NCBI GenBank assembly: GCA_016719055.1
Contig: JADKAW010000043.1
Coordinates: 1-5,939, forward strand
Source of the DNA: Candidatus Rhodoferax mariagerensis
GTDB lineage: Bacteria > Pseudomonadota > Gammaproteobacteria > Burkholderiales > Burkholderiaceae_C
Reading direction: 5' to 3'
Length of the DNA: 5,939 bases
Below are positions 1-5,939 of the stretch, one piece after another (the stretch's first letter is position 1; each line of letters opens with the position of its first letter). Made by a program: the position numbers and the translations under genes. The notes beneath the pieces are model-generated. The model had not been told where the DNA came from. It was given only the letters and a program-made list of their open reading frames with translations, and made no database searches.

Positions 1-2
1 TC

Positions 3-1346
3 ACTAGCCTGGGCGCACAAGCAAAGCCTGTAGATTTGAGTGATCTGGCGCATTTTCAGGTTCACAGAGAGCGTCAGAGTGACCAGTTGTTCATCAGCGA
101 ACCGGTATTGGGCAGGGTTTCAAAGCGCTGGTCGCTTCAATTTACCCGGCCCATTTTTGATCAAGCCGGCCGCTTTGACGGTGTCATCGTGCTCTCGGTT
201 GCCTCTGATCATTTCACCCGGTTTAATGAGACTTTTAATTTTCAGGAAGACAGCACGTCAAGCTTGATGGATCAACACGGTCATGTTTTGGCGCGTTGGC
301 CAGCCCCCGATGATCAAGCCGGCGGAAAATTTGGCATTGATCCGCTGATGGCGGAGATTGATTCATCCGCTGAAGGCTGGATAGAAAAGCCATCGGCGTT
401 CGATCAGGTGAACCGGCTCCACCGGTGGCGCAAGGTGAAGGGACAGGACCTGGTTGTGGTGCTTGGGTTTTCGACGCAAAACATGTTTGCTGCGCAACTC
501 CTTCAGCGCAATGTTTACCTGATGGCAGGTGTTGCCGGATCCGTGTTTTTGATCTGGTTTGGCCAGTTGTTTCTCGATGCGCTGCGCCGCAATGAGCTGG
601 CCAGCCAGGATTTGCACATCAGCGAAGAACGCTGGAATTTGGCCCTCGAATCGGGTGAGTACACCGTGTGGGACCTGAACCTGCGCACCGGCCAGGTGTT
701 TCGCTTCAGTCGATCTTCAGAAATTCTCGGCGATGAGACCCAGGACATTGAGGCCAACCTTGACGAATGGAGGTCACGCCTGCATCCGCAAGACCTGTCG
801 CGCACACTTGAGCTGGTGCAGGCCTGCCTGAGCGGTACCCAAAACCGCTTCGTGGCGGAATACCGTGTGCGGGCAATGGATGGCTCCTGGCGCTGGGCGC
901 TCGACCGTGGCATGGTGATTGGCCGCGACGAGGCGGGGCAGGCACTGCGCATGATTGGCACCATGATTGACAACACCGCACGACGCGCAGAGCAACAACA
1001 ATTGATGGACAACCAGCGTTTCTTGCGCACCCTGATGGACGCCCTGCCCAGCATGGTAGGTTACTGGCGCACCGACATGACCTGCAGTTTTGCCAACCTG
1101 GCACACCAGAATTACTTCCAGCGCAGCGCGCAGGCCTTGCAGGATGTGCCGCTGAAAGCTCTTCTGGGTGAGGTGATGTTCCAGAAACAACAGCACTATT
1201 TTGAAGCCGCCCTGGCCGGTCGTGCACAGATGTTTGAGCTTGAATGGCCGCAAAGTGACGGCAGCAAACACGTTTTTTGGACGCAGTATTTGCCAGACGT
1301 GGCGAGCGACGGTCAGGTGCTCGTTGTTTCCTGCTTACCGATGTGA
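3..1346 (+). CDS. Hybrid sensor histidine kinase HHK1, N-terminal part (Cache-TM-PAS-PAS), 5'-partial and frameshifted
   Basis: The frame is open from the first complete codon at position 3, so the true start is upstream; the TTG at 36 is internal to a conserved sensor domain. The beginning reads like the C-terminal half of a Cache domain as found in proteobacterial sensors: an HFQVHRER segment, then ISEPVLGR, WSLQFTRPIF and GVIVLSV up to about 230, with the rest of the periplasmic region to about 480. A hydrophobic helix (about 510-578, including GVAGSVFLIWFG) returns the chain to the cytoplasm. A first PAS/PAC unit spans about 627-990 (ERWNLALESG to the RAMDGSWRW PAC strand) and a second PAS starts near 1017 (LRTLMDALPSMVGYWRTD). 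The second PAS is cut off by a frameshift: after codon 1317-1322 the expected continuation CFLLTDVTSV lies in the frame beginning at 1325, and this frame ends at a TGA (1344-1346). The ligand is unknown. The domain calls are firm; the biological reality of the break is uncertain. Confidence 0.85.
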   Translation, partial: TSLGAQAKPVDLSDLAHFQVHRERQSDQLFISEPVLGRVSKRWSLQFTRPIFDQAGRFDGVIVLSVASDHFTRFNETFNFQEDSTSSLMDQHGHVLARWPAPDDQAGGKFGIDPLMAEIDSSAEGWIEKPSAFDQVNRLHRWRKVKGQDLVVVLGFSTQNMFAAQLLQRNVYLMAGVAGSVFLIWFGQLFLDALRRNELASQDLHISEERWNLALESGEYTVWDLNLRTGQVFRFSRSSEILGDETQDIEANLDEWRSRLHPQDLSRTLELVQACLSGTQNRFVAEYRVRAMDGSWRWALDRGMVIGRDEAGQALRMIGTMIDNTARRAEQQQLMDNQRFLRTLMDALPSMVGYWRTDMTCSFANLAHQNYFQRSAQALQDVPLKALLGEVMFQKQQHYFEAALAGRAQMFELEWPQSDGSKHVFWTQYLPDVASDGQVLVVSCLPM

Positions 1347-2602
1347 CTTCGGTCAAGACCACCCAAACCACACTGGAGCGGCTCAACCGCCAACTGCTTG
1401 AGCGCGGCCAGATGGCCCAGCAAGCCAGTCATGCCAAAGCCGCGCTGTTGGACGACGCACGCCAGAACATTCGTACCCTGATGAACAGTGTCATCAACAC
1501 AACGCTGCAGGTTTTGCACAGTCACCCAGAGTGCCCGGCACGCAAAGAGCTTGAAATGCTGGAGCACAGCGCCGAAACCCTGCTGGGGGTGATTGATGAA
1601 CTGCAGTCTTTCTCAGACATTGAAGCCGGCAGGCTCAACCTGGAAGCCTTGCCGTTCAAGCTGGTAGCGCTGGTTGACGACACCGCGGCCAAGTTGACGG
1701 CGAGTGCCCAGCAAAAGGCTTTGACGCTGAAGGTGGCCGTCAGCAGTGCGATACCGATGACCGTGGTGGGTGACCCGGTGTACCTGGGACAAATCCTGGC
1801 CCAACTGTTGGGCAATGCCATCAAATTTACCGAGCAGGGCACGGTTGTGATGGAAGTGACCCTGGTCAGCTTGAACGACAAAACCGTGAAGCTGCAATTT
1901 GATGTGCGCGACAGTGGTATTGGCATTGACCTGGCGCAACAAAAGTCGATTTTTGAGCCGTTCTGGCAAAAGGTGGGGCACACCGCCCACCGTGCACACA
2001 ACACCAGGGGAACGGGATTGGGCTTGAGCGTTGCACGGGCTCTGGTGGAGTTGATGGAAGGCCAGATTTGGCTGAGCTCCCGTCCCGGACAGGGGAGCAC
2101 CTTCTCGTTCACGGTCAAGCTGGGTGTGCCCGAGTCGTCCAGCCCTGCGACCAGGTTGACAAACCCTGATGCCGACATCACGGATGCCCAGAGTGGCTTG
2201 CAGTCATCCCTACAAGGCGCTGGCCTGGATGTGTTGCTGGTGGACGACTACCCACTGAATCAGACCTACGCGGCGGGCCTGCTGGCCTTGATGGGCCACC
2301 GTGTGACCGTGGCCAACAACGGCCAGGAGGCGGTGGACTGGGTCCGCCAAAAGGACTTTGATCTGGTGCTGATGGACTTGCAAATGCCGGTGATGAATGG
2401 CCTGGAGGCCACGCTGCGAATTCGCTTGAACGAGACTGCCAGTGGCAAAGCCAGGGTGCGCATCGTCGCCATGACGGCCTTTGCCGTGCAAGGCGAGGTC
2501 GATCAATGTTTTTCGGCGGGCATGGACGACTTTGTTGCCAAACCGTTCACGCCTGAGGATTTGGCCAAACAGCTTGACTTGTGCCTGGATACCAGACAAT
2601 GA
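1277..2602 (+). CDS. Hybrid sensor histidine kinase HHK1, C-terminal part (degenerate HisKA-HATPase_c-REC)
   Basis: This is the continuation of the preceding fragment. Genuine homology begins near 1325 (CFLLTDVTSV, the end of PAS2); codons from the TTG at 1277 to about 1324 are out-of-frame shadow, and I see no ribosome site for separate translation. Next come a coiled linker (about 1370-1440) and a HisKA-like helical hairpin (about 1425-1640). In the hairpin the usual SHEIRTP is RQNIRTL, placing Gln (1463-1465) where the phosphorylated His belongs. HATPase_c is complete: N-box with Asn at 1814-1816 (LLGNAIKF), G1 DSGIGID at 1910-1930, F-box IFEPFWQ, and G2 RGTGLGL at 2006-2026. REC begins at about 2228 (DVLLVDDYPLN). 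It keeps the acidic pair, the phosphoacceptor Asp at 2375-2377 (DLQMP), the Thr of AMTAF and the Lys of KPF (2540-2542), and ends at a TGA at 2600-2602. The module could bind ATP and receive phosphate, but should not autophosphorylate at the normal site. Confidence 0.85.
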   Translation: MDAVFARRGERRSGARCFLLTDVTSVKTTQTTLERLNRQLLERGQMAQQASHAKAALLDDARQNIRTLMNSVINTTLQVLHSHPECPARKELEMLEHSAETLLGVIDELQSFSDIEAGRLNLEALPFKLVALVDDTAAKLTASAQQKALTLKVAVSSAIPMTVVGDPVYLGQILAQLLGNAIKFTEQGTVVMEVTLVSLNDKTVKLQFDVRDSGIGIDLAQQKSIFEPFWQKVGHTAHRAHNTRGTGLGLSVARALVELMEGQIWLSSRPGQGSTFSFTVKLGVPESSSPATRLTNPDADITDAQSGLQSSLQGAGLDVLLVDDYPLNQTYAAGLLALMGHRVTVANNGQEAVDWVRQKDFDLVLMDLQMPVMNGLEATLRIRLNETASGKARVRIVAMTAFAVQGEVDQCFSAGMDDFVAKPFTPEDLAKQLDLCLDTRQ

Positions 2603-2624
2603 AACCAGCTTTCCACCTTATGGC

Positions 2625-2628
2625 AGGA
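2625..2628 (+). promoter_or_regulatory. Ribosome binding site of the lipoprotein gene
   Basis: AGGA lies five bases before the ATG at 2634. This supports that ATG over the ATG at 2599, which overlaps the HHK1 stop but opens only a 12-codon frame ending at 2637. The 31-nt gap between genes has no evident promoter or terminator, so the lipoprotein gene is probably co-transcribed with HHK1. Confidence 0.6.
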
Positions 2629-2633
2629 CCCAT

Positions 2634-3344
2634 ATGAACACTTTGTCCAATGCAGGCCTTTCGGTTCGCATCAAGCAATTGGGGTGCCTGTTGATGTGGG
2701 TTTTTTTGGCGAGTCTGGCGGGCTGTGGTGATGCGCGCAGCCCGACCCTGGTCACTGTGGACAAACAGCCCGAGCCCGGCGCTGCCGCAAAGCCGGCAGC
2801 GCCAAAGCCCAAAATCGCGCTGGTCATGAAAACGCTGACCAACCCGTTTTTTCTTGAGGTGGAAAAAGGTGCACGCCGCGCTGAAAGTGCCTTGGCCGTT
2901 GAACTGGTGGTGAAAACAGCAGCCCAGGAGACCTCCATCGAGCAGCAAATGTTGATCATTGATGACTTGATCAAAGCCCGGGTCAATGCCATCGTGATCA
3001 CCCCCGGTGACTCGCAACGCTTGGTTCCCGTGCTGAAAAAGGCCGCTGCTGCGGGCATCAAACTGGTCAATATCGACAACCGGCTTGATGCTGAGGCACT
3101 CAAGCTTGCTGGCGTGGCAGGCATTGCGTTTGTGGGTGTGGACAACGAAAAGGCGGCGCATGCGGCGGCCAGTTGGATGGCCCGCGGGGCCAGGCCGGGC
3201 ACACAGGCAGCCATCATTGAGGGCATTCGCAGCGCCCATAACGCCAATGAACGCATGCTGGGTGCCAAACGTGCTTTTTCTGAAAACAAGGCGGTCAAGC
3301 TGGTCGCGTCCGAGACCGCCCATTGGAAAATTGACGAAGGCTAA
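2634..3344 (+). CDS. Periplasmic sugar-binding-like lipoprotein (RbsB/Peripla_BP_4 family), C-terminally truncated
   Basis: The 236-residue product starts with a signal peptide: basic R12 and K14, a hydrophobic core (about 16-29) and a lipobox LAG with Cys31 as the lipidation residue. A Pro/Ala-rich linker (about 46-59) follows. The binding domain opens with KIALVMKTLTNPFF (residues 60-73), the usual beta-1 and NPFF/NPFW signature of RbsB-type proteins. It continues with QQMLIIDDLI, VNAIVITPGDS, KAAAAGIKLVNIDNRLD, the crossover FVGVDNEKAAHAAA and the second-lobe segment NANERMLGAKRAF. It stops at HWKIDEG with TAA (3342-3344). Family members usually run to roughly 290-330 residues, so about 70-100 residues, including the final crossover strands, are missing; as written it should not fold into a normal two-lobed receptor. 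It starts 31 nt after HHK1 and abuts HHK2. No permease or ATPase is present, so I infer a LuxP- or TorT-like sensing role; an orphan ABC-transporter receptor is the alternative. Confidence 0.85.
   Translation: MNTLSNAGLSVRIKQLGCLLMWVFLASLAGCGDARSPTLVTVDKQPEPGAAAKPAAPKPKIALVMKTLTNPFFLEVEKGARRAESALAVELVVKTAAQETSIEQQMLIIDDLIKARVNAIVITPGDSQRLVPVLKKAAAAGIKLVNIDNRLDAEALKLAGVAGIAFVGVDNEKAAHAAASWMARGARPGTQAAIIEGIRSAHNANERMLGAKRAFSENKAVKLVASETAHWKIDEG
2778..2803 (+). repeat. Perfect 10-bp inverted repeat inside the lipoprotein linker
   Basis: GGCGCTGCCG (2778-2787) and its exact complement CGGCAGCGCC (2794-2803) flank a six-base loop, giving a GC-rich hairpin. It lies in codons for the Pro/Ala-rich linker after the lipobox. 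No T-run follows on either strand, so it is not an intrinsic terminator. It may simply reflect Ala/Pro/Gly codon composition. Confidence 0.6.
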
Positions 3345-5634
3345 CATCGTCATCCGGCAAGCCAGCGTGTACCACCAGCGAATTGCGTCAGATGCGGCTG
3401 CTTATTTCGAGCTTTACCGTAGCCAGGTCGAGGACCTGGCTGCCAGTGTGGTTGGCAACGAAGCTGTCATTGACGCGCTTTTTGAAGTGGACCGTCAGGC
3501 GGCGGGCAGTTATGCCACGCTCAATGCACGCGCGCAGATCGGGTATTTGCTGAACAATTTTGTGCGTGTCAAAGGGCTGGTGTCGATCGACCTGTTCTCA
3601 CTCCAAGGTAAACACTTTCATGTGGGCGAAACCCTCCACGTCAGTGCGGTTGACATAGCGACCGTGAACCAAATGCTGCGCGAGAGTGAGGCAGTGCAAG
3701 GTACCGCGTTGTGGCGCGGTATTGATGACAACATCAACACGGCGTCGCCGCAAAAAAAGGTGATCACGCTGACGCGTTTGATTCATCGCTTTTCTGCGCA
3801 GACCGGTGGCAATCAGCCCATTGGTCTGCTGGTGGTCAATCTCAGCAATGACGTGCTCCACGGTTTTTTTGAGAGTCAGGCTGCACCGTTGGGCAGCAGG
3901 TTGATGGCGACAGACCGACATGGCCGGCTGATGTACCACGACAATCCGGCGTTTGTTGGGTTGCCGATGGCAAAAGCCTTGCTTGACCTGGCCAGTGACA
4001 CCACGCCCACCCATCAATTGAACCTCGATGGTGAGGCGGTGATTGTCACCACCATGGCACTGCCCAACCTCGATGGCCACCTCTTTTTTGTCGCACCGCT
4101 GGCTTTGCAGACGGGTCCGGTCAACCAACTGGCGCTGTCTGGTTTGGTTCTTTTGCTGGCCTGCCTGGCCGGCATTGCCGGGTTGGCACGGTATTACGCC
4201 AAAACGGTGGTCCTACCGCTTCGCGCCGTTTCCGAGGGTTTCCGGAAATTGCAGGCCCAGCCCCGCGCGGCGCACAAAGCGTTGCCAGTACCTGTGCAGC
4301 AGGACGAAATTGCCAGCTTGATTGCCGGGTTTAACGCCCACATTGATTCGCTCGCGGTGAAGCAAATGGCAGATGCCAGACTCAAGGGCCTTGAGCAGTC
4401 GGCGCTGGAAAATGCCTATATTCTGCGCGCCGCCATTGATGCCATTGATGCATCTTTCACCGTGCTGGATAACACGGACAAGCTGGTTTTTTACAACGAG
4501 CAGTTTCGCCAATTGATAGGGGCTACAAGAAAATCAGAGATTTTGACCTTGACATTCGAAGAAATCCTTCGGTCTGGCGCAGAACGGGGGACTTACCCTG
4601 AAGCATTGGGTCGGGTGGACGAGTGGATCACCGAACGTATGGCGCTGCACCAACTCGATCACTCGGATTGGGAGATAAAACTCAATGATGGCCGATGGCT
4701 GCATATCATTGAGCGCAAGACGCCAGCCGGACAAAGCATTGGTTTGGCCACTGACGTGACATCTCTGAAACAAATGCAGGAAGCGGCCCTGGCGGCCAGT
4801 TATGCCAAAAGTGCTTTTTTGGCGAACATGAGCCATGAAATTCGCACACCCATCAACGCCATTCTGGGCATGGCCCATCTGCTGCAACTTGAAGGCGTGA
4901 GCCCGCGCCAAAAAGCGTATTTCGACAAGATTGACACCGCCGCACAACATTTGCTGGGCATCATCAACAACATTCTTGACCTGTCGAAAATCGAGGCTGG
5001 CAAGTTGGAACTGGAGGAAGTGCCGGTCATGCCGGGCAGTTTGCTGGCCAACGTCGGTGCCATGATGTCTGACCGTGCCCGAGCCAAAGGCATCCGGGTC
5101 GTGATGGAGGCCACGTATGTGCCTCAGCGCTTGGTGGGTGATGCCATGCGTATACAGCAGGCCTTGCTCAACTACGCTTCGAATGCCATCAAATTCACAC
5201 AAAAAGGCATGGTGACATTGCGCGCGGAGGTGCAGGCCGAAACCATCGATGCCGTGGAAGTGCGCTTTGAGTTGCAAGACACCGGCATTGGCATTGCCCC
5301 TGAAGCGATGTCACGGCTGTTTAGTGCCTTTGAGCAGGCCGACAATTCGATGACCCGCAAATATGGGGGCACGGGCCTTGGGCTGAGGATCACCCAGCGG
5401 CTTGCCGAGTTGATGGGTGGTGCGGCCGGTGCCAGCAGTACGCCTGGCTTGGGCAGTGTCTTTTGGTTTACCGCGAAATTGAAAAAAGGTGCGTCCGATG
5501 CCGATGCGGTGGTGCCGGCCCCGGACGACCTGGCAGATGTTGACGCCGGGACCCTGGTGCAGCAACGTTACAGTGAAAGCCGCATATTGGTGGTGGACGA
5601 TGATCGGTTGAACGGCACGTCCAGCGGCTACTGA
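3331..5634 (+). CDS. Hybrid sensor histidine kinase HHK2 (dCache-TM-HAMP-PAS-HisKA-HATPase_c, REC broken), N-terminally truncated
   Basis: The frame is open well upstream, but protein-like sequence starts near 3346; TTG at 3331 is only a placeholder start, and GTG 3367 is another weak option. No N-terminal transmembrane helix precedes the sensor, so the normal start appears deleted. In order: dCache-like periplasmic domain (about 3361-4110; GLVSIDLFSLQGKHFHVGE is typical), transmembrane helix (about 4129-4188), HAMP (about 4195-4350, with PLRAVSEGF and DEIASLIAGFN), coiled linker, and PAS (about 4405-4770, resembling PAS_7, ending ATDVTSLKQ). HisKA has an intact H-box SHEIRTP with His at 4834-4836. 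HATPase_c keeps the N-box Asn (5182-5184), G1 DTGIGI (5278-5295), F-box FSAFEQAD and G2 GGTGLGL (5365-5385). A receiver begins at 5578 (SRILVVDDDRLN) but the frame is lost after 5613 and ends at TGA (5632-5634). The kinase core should be catalytically competent; membrane topology and receiver are compromised. The adjacent binding protein is a plausible periplasmic partner. Confidence 0.85.
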   Translation: MTKANIVIRQASVYHQRIASDAAAYFELYRSQVEDLAASVVGNEAVIDALFEVDRQAAGSYATLNARAQIGYLLNNFVRVKGLVSIDLFSLQGKHFHVGETLHVSAVDIATVNQMLRESEAVQGTALWRGIDDNINTASPQKKVITLTRLIHRFSAQTGGNQPIGLLVVNLSNDVLHGFFESQAAPLGSRLMATDRHGRLMYHDNPAFVGLPMAKALLDLASDTTPTHQLNLDGEAVIVTTMALPNLDGHLFFVAPLALQTGPVNQLALSGLVLLLACLAGIAGLARYYAKTVVLPLRAVSEGFRKLQAQPRAAHKALPVPVQQDEIASLIAGFNAHIDSLAVKQMADARLKGLEQSALENAYILRAAIDAIDASFTVLDNTDKLVFYNEQFRQLIGATRKSEILTLTFEEILRSGAERGTYPEALGRVDEWITERMALHQLDHSDWEIKLNDGRWLHIIERKTPAGQSIGLATDVTSLKQMQEAALAASYAKSAFLANMSHEIRTPINAILGMAHLLQLEGVSPRQKAYFDKIDTAAQHLLGIINNILDLSKIEAGKLELEEVPVMPGSLLANVGAMMSDRARAKGIRVVMEATYVPQRLVGDAMRIQQALLNYASNAIKFTQKGMVTLRAEVQAETIDAVEVRFELQDTGIGIAPEAMSRLFSAFEQADNSMTRKYGGTGLGLRITQRLAELMGGAAGASSTPGLGSVFWFTAKLKKGASDADAVVPAPDDLADVDAGTLVQQRYSESRILVVDDDRLNGTSSGY
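3335..3352 (+). other. Junction where lipoprotein homology ends and HHK2 homology begins
   Basis: Up to about 3341 the sequence is recognisable binding-protein second lobe in one frame, ending in TAA. From about 3346 it is recognisable sensor-kinase periplasmic sequence in another frame (RQASVYHQRIASD onward). Missing between them are the binding-protein C-terminus, any intergenic sequence, and the HHK2 start with its first transmembrane helix. I estimate a few hundred bases lost, either by a real deletion or by an assembly misjoin. Confidence 0.6.
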
Positions 5635-5939
5635 AATCGACAGATCTGGTGGTGGACACGGCGGTGGATTGGCAGGAAGCCCTTGACCTGACAAGGCAAC
5701 TTCTCTACCGGGTGATTTTTAAGCTTGCAGATGCCCACAGTCAAGGGGCGGATACGGTGCGCAGATACGCCAAATTGGGGTTACCTGCAGACCCCGGTGA
5801 TTGGCATGACCGCCGGTGCTTTGCCGACGATCCGTTGAGCGTTGGCGCAGCGGTAAGGAAGTGATTGCCTGACAAAGCCGGTTGATTCCACTGCGCTGTT
5901 TGAGCTGTTGTTAAGGGGCCTTGACCGAACTGGAGTTGC
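5613..5939 (+). pseudogene. Frame-scrambled remainder of the HHK2 receiver domain, continuing past the window end
   Basis: Receiver sequence can be followed piecewise through changing frames. RHVQRLLKSTDLVVDTAVD and QEALDLTRQ lie in the frame of 5613; LQMPTV is at 5725-5742; ADTVR at 5748-5762; QIRQIG at 5762-5779; GYLQTPVIGMTAGA at 5779-5820; ADD near 5823-5831; and DCLTKPVDSTALFELLLRG, with the conserved Lys at 5875-5877, at 5863-5919, open to the window end. Most breaks look like one missing base (for example near 5613, 5743-5748, 5762, 5779 and 5820). Where MDVQMP is expected, the Met-Asp codons are gone (about 5718-5725), so the phosphoacceptor Asp is absent. A frame from 5649 to 5864 is open by chance across several of these pieces and should not be annotated as a separate protein. 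Either real decay or poor sequence at a contig end would produce this pattern; given the clean kinase upstream, the latter seems slightly more likely. Confidence 0.75.

Noticed and set aside
158..323. A 13-bp direct repeat TGATCAAGCCGGC at 158-170 and 311-323.
   Set aside because: Both copies are in the same frame and encode Asp-Gln-Ala-Gly within ordinary Cache-domain coding sequence; two copies with no further spacing pattern are likely chance.
3085..3342. The HHK2 frame is open back to 3085, suggesting a longer N-terminus.
   Set aside because: This stretch translates to Arg/Trp/Pro-rich sequence without domain character and is the shadow of the well-conserved lipoprotein coding frame.
3336..3346. 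Possible +1 recoding at the lipoprotein stop (GGC TAA C) that would fuse the binding protein to HHK2, recalling the prfB type of shift.
   Set aside because: There is no upstream Shine-Dalgarno-like stimulator or slippery codon like that of prfB, and the fusion would join an incomplete receptor to a sensor lacking its first membrane helix. A deletion or misjoin explains the data more simply.
4432..4449. A tandem duplication of the 9-mer GCCATTGAT.
   Set aside because: It encodes the Ala-Ile-Asp repeat in the first PAS helix (RAAIDAIDASF), a normal sequence for this type of PAS domain, and does not disturb the frame.
363..5694. Numerous long open frames on the minus strand.
   Set aside because: All lie opposite clearly conserved + strand domains, have low-complexity or Arg/Ser/His-rich translations with no recognisable motif, and follow from GC-rich codon structure.
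5649..5864. A 71-codon open frame that might be called a small protein.
   Set aside because: Its translation is a patchwork of in-frame receiver pieces (VDTAVD, EALDLTRQ, ADTVR, ADD) and out-of-frame filler, so it is part of the broken REC domain.

Overview
The window reads as a fragment of a betaproteobacterial signal-transduction locus. Moderately GC-rich codon use and the style of the sensor, PAS and kinase domains recall Burkholderiales/Comamonadaceae such as Rhodoferax-like bacteria; that taxonomic guess is an inference and was not tested. All recognisable genes are on the + strand and tightly packed, and both ends of the window cut through genes. I see no RNA genes, CRISPR arrays or insertion sequences, and no gene-free stretch longer than about 300 bases.

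Layout. (1) Positions 3-2602 hold one hybrid histidine kinase (HHK1). Its 5' end lies outside the window and it is split by a frameshift near 1320-1328. The order is periplasmic Cache sensor (C-terminal part), transmembrane helix, PAS, PAS, then after the frameshift a HisKA-like dimerisation helix, HATPase_c and an intact receiver (REC). The H-box has lost its phosphoacceptor histidine (Gln at 1463-1465), although the ATP-binding boxes and the REC aspartate are present. (2) Positions 2634-3344 encode a lipoprotein periplasmic binding protein of the RbsB/Peripla_BP_4 type, starting 31 nt after HHK1. It stops at 236 residues and lacks roughly the last third of the fold. (3) Within a few bases of that stop, in another frame, the sequence enters a second hybrid kinase (HHK2) already past where its first transmembrane helix should be. 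It continues through dCache, TM, HAMP, PAS, an intact HisKA and an intact HATPase_c, then breaks at the start of its REC domain (about 5611). (4) Positions 5613-5939 still carry recognisable REC remnants, scattered over all three frames by about seven small indels, with the phosphoacceptor Asp codon missing.

How the parts could work together. A periplasmic binding protein beside membrane-bound hybrid kinases is the arrangement of LuxP/LuxQ and TorT/TorS, where the binding protein presents a ligand to the kinase sensor domain. No ABC permease or ATPase gene is visible, which favours a sensing role over transport. Taken literally, HHK1 has a dead phosphoacceptor and a live receiver, while HHK2 has a live phosphoacceptor and a broken receiver. 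That complementarity is striking. However, the frameshift, the junction and especially the indel cluster at the 3' end could be sequencing or assembly faults, or gene decay. The H-box substitutions of HHK1 lie in otherwise clean coding sequence and are the observation least likely to be an artefact.
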